This document shows positions 8,042-16,857 of a DNA stretch of 64,000 nt, one piece after another. Both the position numbers and the translations under genes were made by a program. Source of the stretch: Delftia tsuruhatensis NBRC 16741. GTDB taxonomy: Bacteria; Pseudomonadota; Gammaproteobacteria; Burkholderiales; Burkholderiaceae_C. How positions within the stretch are numbered: the first letter of the stretch is position 1; the number at the start of each line of letters is the position of its first letter. The notes under the pieces were generated by a model, which saw only the letters and a list, made by a program, of their open reading frames with translations, made no database searches and was not told the origin of the DNA. The stretch covers positions 29,025-93,024 of the forward strand of contig NZ_BCTO01000047.1 in assembly GCF_001571325.1 (NCBI RefSeq), read 5' to 3'.

Positions 8042-8662
8042 ATGAAACTGATAGGTTCCTCCACCAGCGCCTACGTACGCAAGGTACGCGTCGTACTGGC
8101 AGAGAAAAGGCTCGACTATCAGTTCGTCGAGGAAAACCCCTGGAGCCGCGAGCTGTCGCCCGGCACCGGCAACCCGCTGGGCAAGGTGCCGCGCCTGGTC
8201 ATGGACGGCAGCGATGCCATGTTCGACTCGCGCGTGATCGTCGAATATCTGGACACACTTTCCCCGGTAGGCAAGCTGATCCCCGGCACGGGGCGCGAGC
8301 GCGCCGAGATCAAGACCTGGGAAGCACTGGCCGATGGCCTGCTGGATGCCGGGGCGCTGGCCCGCCTCGAAGCCACCTGGGATGGCCGCAGCGAAGAACA
8401 GCGCTGCCAGGCATGGATAGACCGCCAGCTTGCCAAGGTCCGGGCTGCACTGAACGTGATGTCCCAGGGCCTGGGCGACAAGCCGTATTGCTGCGGCATC
8501 CACTTCACCCTGGCCGACGTGTGCGTGGGCTGCGCCCTGGGCTGGCTGGACTTTCGCTTTCCCGAGCTGGACTGGCGCACCGACCACCCCAATCTGGCCA
8601 CGCTGCAAGCCAAGCTGGCAGAGCGTGCCAGTTTTGCAGCCACGCGCCCTCCCCAGCCCTGA
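8042..8662 (+). CDS. Glutathione S-transferase family protein
   Basis: This 206-aa protein has a thioredoxin-like N-terminal domain (residues 1-80). The Ser-containing active-site region is SSTSAYVRKVRV, followed by the cis-Pro GKVPRLV segment and the glutathione gamma-Glu contact FDSRVIVEYL. An all-helical C-terminal domain (90-200) includes the HFTLADVCVGCAL segment typical of YibF/beta-class-like GSTs. The substrate is not deducible. The ATG at 8042 agrees with the domain start; the earlier open frame to 7943 lies upstream of the promoter candidate. Confidence 0.9.
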   Translation: MKLIGSSTSAYVRKVRVVLAEKRLDYQFVEENPWSRELSPGTGNPLGKVPRLVMDGSDAMFDSRVIVEYLDTLSPVGKLIPGTGRERAEIKTWEALADGLLDAGALARLEATWDGRSEEQRCQAWIDRQLAKVRAALNVMSQGLGDKPYCCGIHFTLADVCVGCALGWLDFRFPELDWRTDHPNLATLQAKLAERASFAATRPPQP

Positions 8663-8682
8663 CGCCGCACCAGCCCGGGAAA

Positions 8683-8715
8683 GCAAAAAGGCCACCCGAT
8701 GGGTGGCCTTTTTGC
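8683..8715. terminator. Bidirectional rho-independent terminator
   Basis: A perfect 15-bp stem (8683-8697 with 8701-8715) and a 3-nt loop include an A5 run on the left and a T5 run on the right. It can terminate the GST transcript on the plus strand and transcripts arriving on the minus strand. Confidence 0.88.
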
Positions 8716-8721
8716 TGGCAT

Positions 8722-8828
8722 AAAAAAGTTGCGAAGCATCCCGAAACGAATAAAGAGAGGGAGGGAGGAGAAGCGCTTCGGGCGGAACAGTTCAGGACTG
8801 TGGCCCCAGAGGCTTCGCAACGTGAAAT
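8722..8828 (-). ncRNA. Candidate small RNA with a CUCCUCCC (anti-SD) loop
   Basis: On the minus strand this gap can fold into a three-way junction. P1 is a perfect 10-bp helix (8812-8821 with 8728-8737). P2 is a 9-bp helix with one G-U (8774-8782 with 8740-8748), closing a 25-nt loop that reads CTTCTCCTCCCTCCC. P3 is a 5-bp helix (ACAGT/ACTGT, 8787-8801). Six T follow P1 directly (8727-8722). Upstream is TTGAAC (8863-8858), 17 bp, then TATCCA (8840-8835), which would start transcription near 8828. The exposed loop is complementary to Shine-Dalgarno sequences, as in alphaproteobacterial CUCCUCCC-loop sRNAs. The structure was read by eye and not computed. Confidence 0.5.
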
Positions 8829-9015
8829 TCGGTCTGGATACTCTCTCTCAACAAGCTGTTCAATAGATGAGCTACTTTTGCAGAAGTTCCAGGGGTCGTG
8901 GGCAGGAAAAATGTAACATTTTGAGGATGCCCGCGATCCTGCTGTAGGCCAATTTCCACGGATGCTGAAGTGAAGGCGTTCGCAGCCGCAAGCCGCCTTC
9001 TTTGCGTTCACATCG
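8829..9015. other. Intergenic remainder downstream of glnE with a palindrome
   Basis: No credible gene is seen here. AAAATGT-A-ACATTTT at 8908-8922 is a perfect inverted repeat with a single-base centre; it could be a weak glnE terminator on the minus strand (followed by Ts) or a protein site. The candidate sRNA promoter lies at 8835-8863. Confidence 0.4.
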
Positions 9016-11778
9016 TCAAGCCGCAACGGCGTTGGCGAAAACCGCATCCCACAAGGCCTTGACGGGCGCACTCAGCGGCTCGGCCTGCCCTGGCACCAGC
9101 TGTGCCGAGCGCTCATCCAGCCGTGCCACGTGCTGCAGGCGGCGCAGCTCGCGGTAGGCCCGGGCCGCCTGCTGGCCTACGCCGGCCGGGATCAATCCTG
9201 CCTGTTCGGCGCGCTGCAGCAACGCGATATTGCCGAGGTTGGCCATCAGTTCCGGGTACGAGGCCGATTGCGAGAGCACGAGGTACTGGACCGCGAATTC
9301 CACATCGACCATGCCGCCCGGGCTGTGCTTGACATCGAACAGGCCGCCGCGCACCGGATGGGCGCCGCGCACGCGTTCGCGCATGGCGACGATTTCGTCG
9401 CGCAGCGCCGAGGGGTCGCGAGGCGCGGTGATCACAGCCTCGCGCACGGCATCGAAGCGGGCCTGCAGATCGTCACTGCCCAGCACGAAGCGCGCCCGCG
9501 TCATGGCCTGGTGCTCCCAGGTCCACGCCGTGTTGCTGCCGCGCTGCTGCTGGTAGTTGGCATAGGAGGCGAAGCTGGTCACCAGCAGGCCCGAGTTGCC
9601 GTTGGGGCGCAGCGCGGTGTCGATCTCGAACAGGTCGCCCTCGCCCGTCTTGACGGCCAGCCAGTTGATAAGCTTGCGCACAAAGGCGGCATAGATCTCG
9701 GAGGCGTGTTCGTCTTCGTCATCGAAGACGAAGACGATGTCCAGGTCGCTGCCGTAGCCCAGCTCCTTTCCGCCCAGCTTGCCGTAGCCGATGATGGCGA
9801 ACTGCGGCGACTCGCGGTGGCGGTTCTTGAGCCGGCTCCAGCACCAGCTGGCCGTCACCCGCAGCACGCAGTCGGCCAGTGCGCTGAGATCGTCCGCCAC
9901 CTGCTCGACCGTGATGCGGCCTTCGATATCGCGCGCCAGCGTGCGAAAGACCTCGGCATGGTGGGCGCGGCGCAGCAGGTTCAGCAGGGTTTCGTCATCG
10001 TCCTCGCCCGTGGCCTGCAGCGCGGCCAGGCGCAGGGCCAGCTCATGCTCGAAGTCCATGGGCGAGAAACGCTCGCCCAGCATGGCTTCGTTGGCCAGCT
10101 CGTCGATCACGCCCGGGTGCTGCTGCAGGTAGCGCGCGGGCCAGCGTGCCGCGCCCAGCAGGTCCAGCAGCCGCTCGTGCACGGCGGGGCGCTCCAGCAG
10201 CAGGGCCAGATAGCTTTCACGGCGCAGCAGCGGCTCCAGCCAGTTCAGAAAGCGCAGCGCGGCGTCTTCGGGCACGCTGCGCTCGGCCACCCATTGCGCC
10301 GTGCGCTGCACGAGTCGAAACAGCCGGCCGCGCGCCTCGTCGCGCAGGTTGGCGATGCGGGCATTGCCGCGCCAGTCGGCCACATGGGCGGCCAGGGCTG
10401 GCGGCAACTGCTCCATGAGGCCGTCTATCTCGCGCGGCGTGCCCTGGGCGGGGCTGCGCGCGCCGTTGCAACGGCCCGAGCCGCACTGGGGCTGGGCCGA
10501 GCCGCCCAGCAGGGTGTCGAATTCCTCGGCCACCTTTTCACGATGGGCATCGAGCTGGTGCAAAAAGGCGCAGGCATCGGCAAAGCCCATGGTGCGCGCA
10601 ATCCATTCCAGGTCATCGTCGCGGGTGGGCAGCACATGGGTCTGCTGGTCGTCCAGGTACTGGATACGGTGCTCGACACGGCGCAAAAAGGTGTAGGCCG
10701 AGCCCAGGGCGTCGGCCACTTCCTGGCTCATGAGGCCGGCGCGCGCCAGGCGGCCCAGCGCCTCCAGCGTGGGGCGGCAGCGCAGTTCGGGGAACTGGCC
10801 GCCACGCACCACCTGCAGCAGCTGCACGGTGAATTCGATCTCGCGGATGCCGCCGCGCGAGAGCTTGACGTCATTGGAGCGGCCCGGATGGCCCGCGCTG
10901 CGCCGCGCCGCATGCTCGCGGATCTGGCGGTGCAGCGAGCGCAGCGCATCAAAGACCGCGTAGTCCAGGTAGCGGCGAAAGACAAAGGGCAGGACCACGG
11001 CACGCAGCGCCTGCACCTGCTGGGAGCGCACGCAGTCCATGGGCGCCACGACGCGGCTCTTGAGCCAGGCAAAGCGCTCCCACTCGCGTCCATGGGTCTG
11101 CAGATACTCCTCCAGCGAGGCCAGCGAGACGGCCGAAGGCCCCGAGTTCCCGTTGGGACGCAGCGCCAGGTCCACGCGGAAGACAAAGCCGTGCTCGGTG
11201 GTGTCGCCGATCAGGCCGTAGATGCCCTTGACCACGCGCGCGAAGTACTCGTGGTTGGAGATCACCCCGCGCCCATCGGGCAGGCCGGCGGTGTCGCCGT
11301 CCTGCTCGTAGACGTAGATCAGGTCGATGTCGCTGGAGACGTTGAGCTCGCGTGCGCCCAGCTTGCCCATGCCGATGATCCACAGCTGCACTGGCCGGCC
11401 GTCGGGGCCTTGGGGCGCGCCATGGCGCGCGTCGAGCTCGGCGCGCGCCTGGATGCAGGCGCGCTCCAGCGCCAGCTCGGCCAGCTCGGTCACGGCGCGC
11501 GTGACTACGGCCAGCGGCGCCTGCTGCTCGCAGTCGAGCACCATGGTGCGCTCCATGACCAGCTGGCGCAGCACACGCAGCGCAGCCGACAGGTCCAGGC
11601 CACGCTCCAGCAGTGCCACCAGGGCCTGCTCCATGGACGCGCGCTCGGGCGGACCCGGCGGCAAAAGGCTCAGCTCGTCGCCATAGCGACGGTGCAGCCG
11701 TTGGTGAAAACGGGAATAGGCGGCCTGTGCGGGGACATTCAAGGCCGTACCTGCCATTGCGTGAACTGAGGATTGCAT
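9016..11778 (-). CDS. glnE: Bifunctional glutamine synthetase adenylyltransferase/adenylyl-removing enzyme
   Basis: GlnE adenylylates and deadenylylates glutamine synthetase in response to PII and glutamine. Both nucleotidyltransferase domains are recognisable: IIGMGKLGARELNVSSDIDL near residue 140 (adenylyl-removing half) and IIGYGKLGGKELGYGSDLDI near residue 650 (adenylyltransferase half). Each is followed by an LRPNGNSG block. I chose the ATG at 11778 (920 aa). A GTG at 11802 and an ATG at 11757 are alternatives, and no Shine-Dalgarno decides. It is divergent from yhdP. The candidate sRNA lies downstream on the same strand. Confidence 0.93.
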   Translation of the reverse strand: MQSSVHAMAGTALNVPAQAAYSRFHQRLHRRYGDELSLLPPGPPERASMEQALVALLERGLDLSAALRVLRQLVMERTMVLDCEQQAPLAVVTRAVTELAELALERACIQARAELDARHGAPQGPDGRPVQLWIIGMGKLGARELNVSSDIDLIYVYEQDGDTAGLPDGRGVISNHEYFARVVKGIYGLIGDTTEHGFVFRVDLALRPNGNSGPSAVSLASLEEYLQTHGREWERFAWLKSRVVAPMDCVRSQQVQALRAVVLPFVFRRYLDYAVFDALRSLHRQIREHAARRSAGHPGRSNDVKLSRGGIREIEFTVQLLQVVRGGQFPELRCRPTLEALGRLARAGLMSQEVADALGSAYTFLRRVEHRIQYLDDQQTHVLPTRDDDLEWIARTMGFADACAFLHQLDAHREKVAEEFDTLLGGSAQPQCGSGRCNGARSPAQGTPREIDGLMEQLPPALAAHVADWRGNARIANLRDEARGRLFRLVQRTAQWVAERSVPEDAALRFLNWLEPLLRRESYLALLLERPAVHERLLDLLGAARWPARYLQQHPGVIDELANEAMLGERFSPMDFEHELALRLAALQATGEDDDETLLNLLRRAHHAEVFRTLARDIEGRITVEQVADDLSALADCVLRVTASWCWSRLKNRHRESPQFAIIGYGKLGGKELGYGSDLDIVFVFDDEDEHASEIYAAFVRKLINWLAVKTGEGDLFEIDTALRPNGNSGLLVTSFASYANYQQQRGSNTAWTWEHQAMTRARFVLGSDDLQARFDAVREAVITAPRDPSALRDEIVAMRERVRGAHPVRGGLFDVKHSPGGMVDVEFAVQYLVLSQSASYPELMANLGNIALLQRAEQAGLIPAGVGQQAARAYRELRRLQHVARLDERSAQLVPGQAEPLSAPVKALWDAVFANAVAA

Positions 11779-11861
11779 ACGGAACGCGAAAGAAGCGGCC
11801 ACTCACGCGCAGAGGGATTGCAGCAACCCTTGGTTACCGCCCAGGCCCTGAGGGCGCCGGT

Positions 11862-11867
11862 CATAAT
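11862..11867 (+). promoter_or_regulatory. Candidate -10 hexamer (CATAAT) of yhdP
   Basis: CATAAT lies 14 bp before the yhdP ATG in the 100-bp glnE-yhdP divergent gap. It would give a leader of only several nucleotides. No -35 match was identified. Confidence 0.35.
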
Positions 11868-11881
11868 TCCCGTCATAGCTG

Positions 11882-14800
11882 ATGCCGCCGATGATCGAAC
11901 CGAAACCGCACCCCACACGCCTGACCCGTTGGATGGCCGGCCTTGCGCGGTGGTCACTGGGGCTGGTCCTGGCCTTCTGGCTGGTCCTCGCCTCCGTGTG
12001 GGGGGTGCTCCATGGCTGGATTGTGCCGCGAATCGGCGAATGGCGTCCTCAGCTGGAATCCCTGGCCTCACGCACGCTGGGCCTACCGGTTCGCATAGGC
12101 AGCATCACGGCCCGCAGCGAGGGATTGGTCCCCCGCTTCGAGCTGGGCGACGTGGTGGTGCAAGACCCCGAACATTCGGCAGACGCCCTGCGCCTGCCCA
12201 GCGTGGTGGTCGCCGTTTCGGCACGCTCGCTGATGCGCCTGGGCGTGGAACAGATCTACATAGACCGTCCTGAACTCGTGGTGCGCCGCGCGGCCGATGG
12301 CCGAGTCTTCGTGGCCGGCATCGAGATCAGCCCTTCGGCCGGCGGGGACAATGCCGCCGCCGACTGGCTGTTTTCGCAGACCGAACTGGCGCTGCGCGGC
12401 GGCAGCCTGCTGTGGTTGGACGAACTGCGCCAGGCTCCGCCGCTGGCCTTGCGCGATGTGGACCTGGTGCTGCGCAACAAGGGCTGGGGCCACGGACTGC
12501 GCCTGGATGCCACGCCGCCCGAAGGCTGGGGCAAGCGCTTCATGCTGACCGGCCTGTTCCGCGAGCCGCTGCTGTCCACGCACGAGGGCAACTGGCGCCG
12601 CTGGAGCGGCCAGGCCCATGCGATGTTCACGCGGATCGACCTGTCCCAGCTCGGCCAGTACATAGACACCTCTGGCTTGCGCCTGCAGCAGGGCCGGGGC
12701 GCGCTGCGCGCCTGGATAGACCTGCGCCAGGGCCAGCCCGTGGGCGCCATGGCCGACGTGGCCGTGAACGCGCTGCAGCTGCAGTGGCGCGAAGACCTGC
12801 AGCCGCTGAAGCTGCAGGCCCTGACGGGCAGGCTGAGCGTACAACACCAGGACGGCTGGCGCTTCGCTGCGCAGAACCTGGAATTTTCCACGGGCGACGG
12901 CCTGCACTGGCCGGCTGGCAATCTGCGCGCGCGCTACAACCCCGCCGGCGCCAGCACGCAGGGGGCGCTGGGTGAGCACGGCGAGTTCCAGGCCGATGGC
13001 ATTGACCTGGCCATCCTCGCCCAGCTGGGCCAGCGCCTGCCGCTTCCAGAGCAGGTGCAGCAGCACCTGGCCGATCTGGCACCGGCCGGCCGCCTGCACC
13101 AGTTCCAGGGAAGCTGGCGCGGCCCGCTGGAGTCCTTGCAGCAGTACAAGGCCAGTGGCGAACTGCAGCAACTGTCGATCAACGGCGTGGCATCGTCCGA
13201 AGGCCCCGCGGCGCCGGGCATGCCCGGCCTCAAGGGCCTGAACGCGCGCTTCTCGCTGGACCAGGACGGCGGCCAGGCCCAGCTGGAGATGGAGGGCACA
13301 GAGCAGCGGCCGGCGTCGCTGTCGTTCCCCGGCGTGTTCGAGGAGCCCGAGATCCCGCTGCACCGCCTGCAGGCCAGCCTGCGCTGGCAACTGCGCGGCC
13401 AGGCCATCAGCGTGCAGGTGCCCAGCCTGCGCTTTGCCAACGACGACACCGAAGGCGAGGCCCGCGCGCAATGGCATACCGGCGACGGCAGCGACAGGCA
13501 GCCGCGCTTTCCCGGCGTGCTGGACCTGCAGGGCCAGCTGCGCAACGCCGACGGCACGCGCGTGCACCGCTACCTGCCGCTGGAGATTCCCGCCGACGCG
13601 CGCCACTATGTGCGCGAGGCTATACACGCCGGGCGCGCGAGCACGGTGAACTTCAAGGTGCGCGGCAACCTGGACCACGTACCGGCCGACAAGCCCAGCC
13701 AGGGCGAGTTCCACATCGCGGCCAAGCTGCATGACGTGCACTATGAATATGTGCCGCCCCATCTGCTCACGCATGGCGAGGCGCCCTGGCCGGCCCTGGT
13801 CGATCTGTCCGGCGAGCTGGTGTTTGACCGCTCCTCCATGGCCGTGCGCAATGCGCGCGGCCAGTTCGCCGGCTATCCGCAGCTGCAGATGCGCGACATC
13901 CAGGCCAGCATTCCCAACCTGGCCCACACCGAGGTGGCCGTCACCGCCAAGGGCCAGGGCCCGCTGGCCGACATGCTGGGGGTGGTCAAGACCTCGGCCC
14001 TGTCGGCGCTGACCGGGCACGTGCTGGACGGCAGCGAGGCCACGGGCGCCGCGCAACTGGCCCTGCAACTGCAATTGCCCATCGACCATCTGGACCGCAG
14101 CAAGGTGTCCGGGCAGGTCACGCTGGCGGGCAACTCGCTGCAGCTCGATGACGAGACACCGCACCTGAGCCAGCTGCGTGGCGCCGTCAAATTCTCCGAC
14201 ACCGGCTTCTCGCTGGTCGGCTTGCAGGCGCGGGCCCTGGGCGGTGAGCTGCGTGCCGATGGCGGCATGCAGGCGCTGGCGCGCAATGCGCCAGCCACCG
14301 AATCGTCCGTCAAGGTGCGGGTGCAGGGCACGGCCACGGCACAGGGGCTGCGCGATGCCAGGGAACTGGGCTGGGTGGCCGACCTGGCCCGCCATGCCGA
14401 GGGCCAGTCGCCCTATTCCCTGCTGCTGAAGGTGCGCCGTGGCACGCCCGAAATCCAGGTCCAGTCCAGCCTGCAGGGCATGCGCATCAACCTGCCGGCT
14501 CCGCTGGGCAAGGCCGCCGAGTCCATCCAGCCGTTGGCCGTGAGCCACCAGCTCGCGCCCGCCAGCTTCGCCGCGCCCGCCAGCTTCGCCGCGCCCGATG
14601 CCCCGCTGCGCGACCAGATCAGCGTGCAACTGGGCGACACGGGCTCGGTCTTCTATGAGCGCGACATCAGTGGCAAGCACAGCCGCGTGCTGCACGGCAG
14701 CATCCTCATCGGCCAGGAAGCGGTCACGGCCCCCACTTCGGGCCAGGGCGTGCAGGCCCATGTGCAGTTGCCGCTCTTCAATATCGACGACTGGCTGGCG

Positions 14801-16045
14801 CTGGCGCCGCAGTCCAGCGGCACCAGGCCAGAGCCCGCCGACGCCGCCACGGACCCTGCGCGCGAATACCTTCCCGATCGGCTGAGCCTGCGCGTCAAGC
14901 AGCTGCAGGCCAAGGGGCGGCAGCTGCACGATGTGGTGGCGGGCATTTCGCGCGATGGCGGCTCGTGGCACAGCAACCTCACTTCCCAGGAGCTGGATGG
15001 CTATGTGGGCTTTCGCGAAGGCACGGACGCCCAGCCCGAAGGGCAACTGGTCGCCCGGCTGTCCCGCCTGACGGTGCCGGAGGCCAAGTCCGAACGCGTG
15101 GACGCCCTGTTCAACGAAGGGCCGCGCCAGCTGCCGGCGCTGCAGATCGTGGTGGACGACATGCACCTGTCGGGCCATGCGCTGGGCCGCCTGGAGGTCG
15201 AGGCCCGCAACCGCCCCGTGCCCGGCAACGCGGCGGCACGCGAATGGCAGCTGTCGCGCTTCAACATTTCCACGCCCGAGGCCACGCTGACGGCCAACGG
15301 CCAGTGGCGCCTGCCCCAGGGGCAGTCCGAGCATCCGGGGCGCAGCCAGCTGCAGTTCCAGCTGGACCTGCGCGACGTGGGCAAGCTGCTCACGCGCTTT
15401 GACATGCCCGGCGTGGTGGGCAATGGCAAGGGGAGCCTGCAGGGCTCGGCGGGATGGACGGGCTCGCCCATCACGCCCGATTTCCGCAGCCTCTCGGGCT
15501 CCATGCACCTGGATGTGCAGACCGGCCAGTTCCTCAAGGCCGAACCGGGCCTGGCCAAGCTGCTGAGCGTGCTCAGCCTGCAGGCGCTGCCACGCCGGCT
15601 GACGCTGGATTTCCGCGATGTCTTCAGCAACGGCTTTGCCTTCGACTTCATGCGCGGTGATGTGCAGATCACCGATGGCGTGGCGCGCACCAACAACATG
15701 CAGATGAAGGGCGTCAACGCCGCCGTGCTGATGGAAGGCACGGCAGACCTGGTCCAGGAGACGCAGAATCTGCACGTGGTGGTGGTGCCCGAGATCAACG
15801 CGATGACCGCCTCCCTGGTGGCCACGGCCATCAACCCCGTGATCGGCCTGGGCAGCTTTCTGGCGCAGGTGCTGCTGCGGGGCCCGCTGATTGCGGCAGC
15901 CACCAAGGAATTCCGCATCGACGGCAGCTGGGATGATCCCCAGGTCACTGCCTTGCCGCGCCGCCGGGCCGCAACGCCCTCTGACACACCGTCGCGCACG
16001 CCCTCCACCGCCACCGAGTCAGCCCCTTCAGGAGAGAACCCATGA
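11882..16045 (+). CDS. yhdP: YhdP family AsmA-like envelope protein
   Basis: The 1387-aa product has a single N-terminal membrane helix (about residues 24-46). After it comes a very long beta-rich periplasmic region of the TIGR02099/DUF3971 type, ending in the AsmA-like C-terminus (LVQETQNLHVVVVPEINA and ATAINPVIGLGSFLAQ). YhdP, TamB and YdbH are AsmA-like proteins thought to bridge the periplasm and move phospholipids to the outer membrane; the role here is by homology. It is longer than E. coli YhdP (~1270 aa). An exact 18-bp tandem duplication at 14561-14596 repeats ASFAAP. The stop overlaps the next gene's ATG by 4 bp. Confidence 0.9.
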   Translation: MPPMIEPKPHPTRLTRWMAGLARWSLGLVLAFWLVLASVWGVLHGWIVPRIGEWRPQLESLASRTLGLPVRIGSITARSEGLVPRFELGDVVVQDPEHSADALRLPSVVVAVSARSLMRLGVEQIYIDRPELVVRRAADGRVFVAGIEISPSAGGDNAAADWLFSQTELALRGGSLLWLDELRQAPPLALRDVDLVLRNKGWGHGLRLDATPPEGWGKRFMLTGLFREPLLSTHEGNWRRWSGQAHAMFTRIDLSQLGQYIDTSGLRLQQGRGALRAWIDLRQGQPVGAMADVAVNALQLQWREDLQPLKLQALTGRLSVQHQDGWRFAAQNLEFSTGDGLHWPAGNLRARYNPAGASTQGALGEHGEFQADGIDLAILAQLGQRLPLPEQVQQHLADLAPAGRLHQFQGSWRGPLESLQQYKASGELQQLSINGVASSEGPAAPGMPGLKGLNARFSLDQDGGQAQLEMEGTEQRPASLSFPGVFEEPEIPLHRLQASLRWQLRGQAISVQVPSLRFANDDTEGEARAQWHTGDGSDRQPRFPGVLDLQGQLRNADGTRVHRYLPLEIPADARHYVREAIHAGRASTVNFKVRGNLDHVPADKPSQGEFHIAAKLHDVHYEYVPPHLLTHGEAPWPALVDLSGELVFDRSSMAVRNARGQFAGYPQLQMRDIQASIPNLAHTEVAVTAKGQGPLADMLGVVKTSALSALTGHVLDGSEATGAAQLALQLQLPIDHLDRSKVSGQVTLAGNSLQLDDETPHLSQLRGAVKFSDTGFSLVGLQARALGGELRADGGMQALARNAPATESSVKVRVQGTATAQGLRDARELGWVADLARHAEGQSPYSLLLKVRRGTPEIQVQSSLQGMRINLPAPLGKAAESIQPLAVSHQLAPASFAAPASFAAPDAPLRDQISVQLGDTGSVFYERDISGKHSRVLHGSILIGQEAVTAPTSGQGVQAHVQLPLFNIDDWLALAPQSSGTRPEPADAATDPAREYLPDRLSLRVKQLQAKGRQLHDVVAGISRDGGSWHSNLTSQELDGYVGFREGTDAQPEGQLVARLSRLTVPEAKSERVDALFNEGPRQLPALQIVVDDMHLSGHALGRLEVEARNRPVPGNAAAREWQLSRFNISTPEATLTANGQWRLPQGQSEHPGRSQLQFQLDLRDVGKLLTRFDMPGVVGNGKGSLQGSAGWTGSPITPDFRSLSGSMHLDVQTGQFLKAEPGLAKLLSVLSLQALPRRLTLDFRDVFSNGFAFDFMRGDVQITDGVARTNNMQMKGVNAAVLMEGTADLVQETQNLHVVVVPEINAMTASLVATAINPVIGLGSFLAQVLLRGPLIAAATKEFRIDGSWDDPQVTALPRRRAATPSDTPSRTPSTATESAPSGENP
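14561..14596 (+). repeat. 18-bp in-frame tandem duplication within yhdP
   Basis: Two exact adjacent copies of GCCAGCTTCGCCGCGCCC encode ASFAAP twice inside a linker-like segment of YhdP. This looks like a recent replication-slippage duplication and keeps the frame. Confidence 0.9.
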
Positions 16046-16857
16046 AAATCGCAGCCCTGCAAATGGTGTCGGAACCCGATGTGCGCGCCAACCTCGACCA
16101 GGCCATGGCCCTGCTGCGCCAGGCGCGCGAGCAGGGCGCCGAACTCGCGGCCCTGCCCGAATACTTCTGTGCCATGGGCCTGCGCGATACCGACAAGCTG
16201 GCCTATCGCGAGAGCTTCGGCCAAGGCCCCATCCAGGACTTCCTGGGCCGCGCCGCGCGCGAGCTGCAGCTGTGGATCGTCGGCGGCACCCTGCCCCTGG
16301 TGGCCGATGACGATGCCCACGTGCTCAACAGCTCGCTGGTGTTCTCGCCCCAGGGCGAATGCGTGGCGCGCTACGACAAGATCCACCTGTTCCACTACGA
16401 CAACGGCCGCGAGCGCTACACGGAGGCCGCCGTGGTCCAGGCCGGCCACACGCCCGTGACCTGCGACATCACCTCGCGCGAGGGCGAGTCCTGGCGCCTG
16501 GGCCTGAGCGTGTGCTACGACCTGCGCTTTCCCGAGCTGTACCGCCGACTGGCCGAGCAGGGTGCCGACCTGCTGCTGGTGCCCGCCGCCTTCACCCACA
16601 TCACGGGCCTGGCCCACTGGGAGGTGCTGCTGCGCGCCCGCGCCATCGAAAACCAGGCCTACCTGCTGGCGCCCGCCCAGGGCGGCCACCATGAGAACGG
16701 CCGCCGCACCTGGGGCCACAGCCTGCTGGCCGACCCCTGGGGCATGGTGCTGGCGCAGCAGGCCGAGGGTGCAGGCGTGGTGCTGGGCGAGATCAAGCGC
16801 GAGCGCCTGGCGCATGTGCGCCGCCAGTTGCCGGCCCTGGAGCACCGCGTCCTGTGA
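16042..16857 (+). CDS. Carbon-nitrogen hydrolase (Nit family, deaminated-glutathione amidase type)
   Basis: This 271-aa nitrilase-superfamily enzyme has the complete catalytic triad E40 (AALPEYF), K113 (YDKIHLF) and C158 (SVCYDLRFPELYR). The DLRFPELYR context is characteristic of the Nit1/NitB branch, which hydrolyses deaminated glutathione; that specificity is inferred. It starts within the yhdP stop codon (ATGA), and its own stop overlaps the GTG of the histidine kinase gene, so three genes appear translationally coupled. Confidence 0.9.
   Translation: MKIAALQMVSEPDVRANLDQAMALLRQAREQGAELAALPEYFCAMGLRDTDKLAYRESFGQGPIQDFLGRAARELQLWIVGGTLPLVADDDAHVLNSSLVFSPQGECVARYDKIHLFHYDNGRERYTEAAVVQAGHTPVTCDITSREGESWRLGLSVCYDLRFPELYRRLAEQGADLLLVPAAFTHITGLAHWEVLLRARAIENQAYLLAPAQGGHHENGRRTWGHSLLADPWGMVLAQQAEGAGVVLGEIKRERLAHVRRQLPALEHRVL

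Noticed and set aside
9130..11769. 879-codon plus-strand frame opposite glnE
   Set aside because: The minus strand carries both GlnE nucleotidyltransferase motifs. The opposite frame has His/Gln/Arg-rich shadow composition.
12083..15775. 1230-codon open frame antisense to yhdP
   Set aside because: High-GC codon bias commonly keeps the antisense frame open. The translation is Gln/His/Arg-rich low-complexity with no domain, while the plus strand encodes a complete YhdP.
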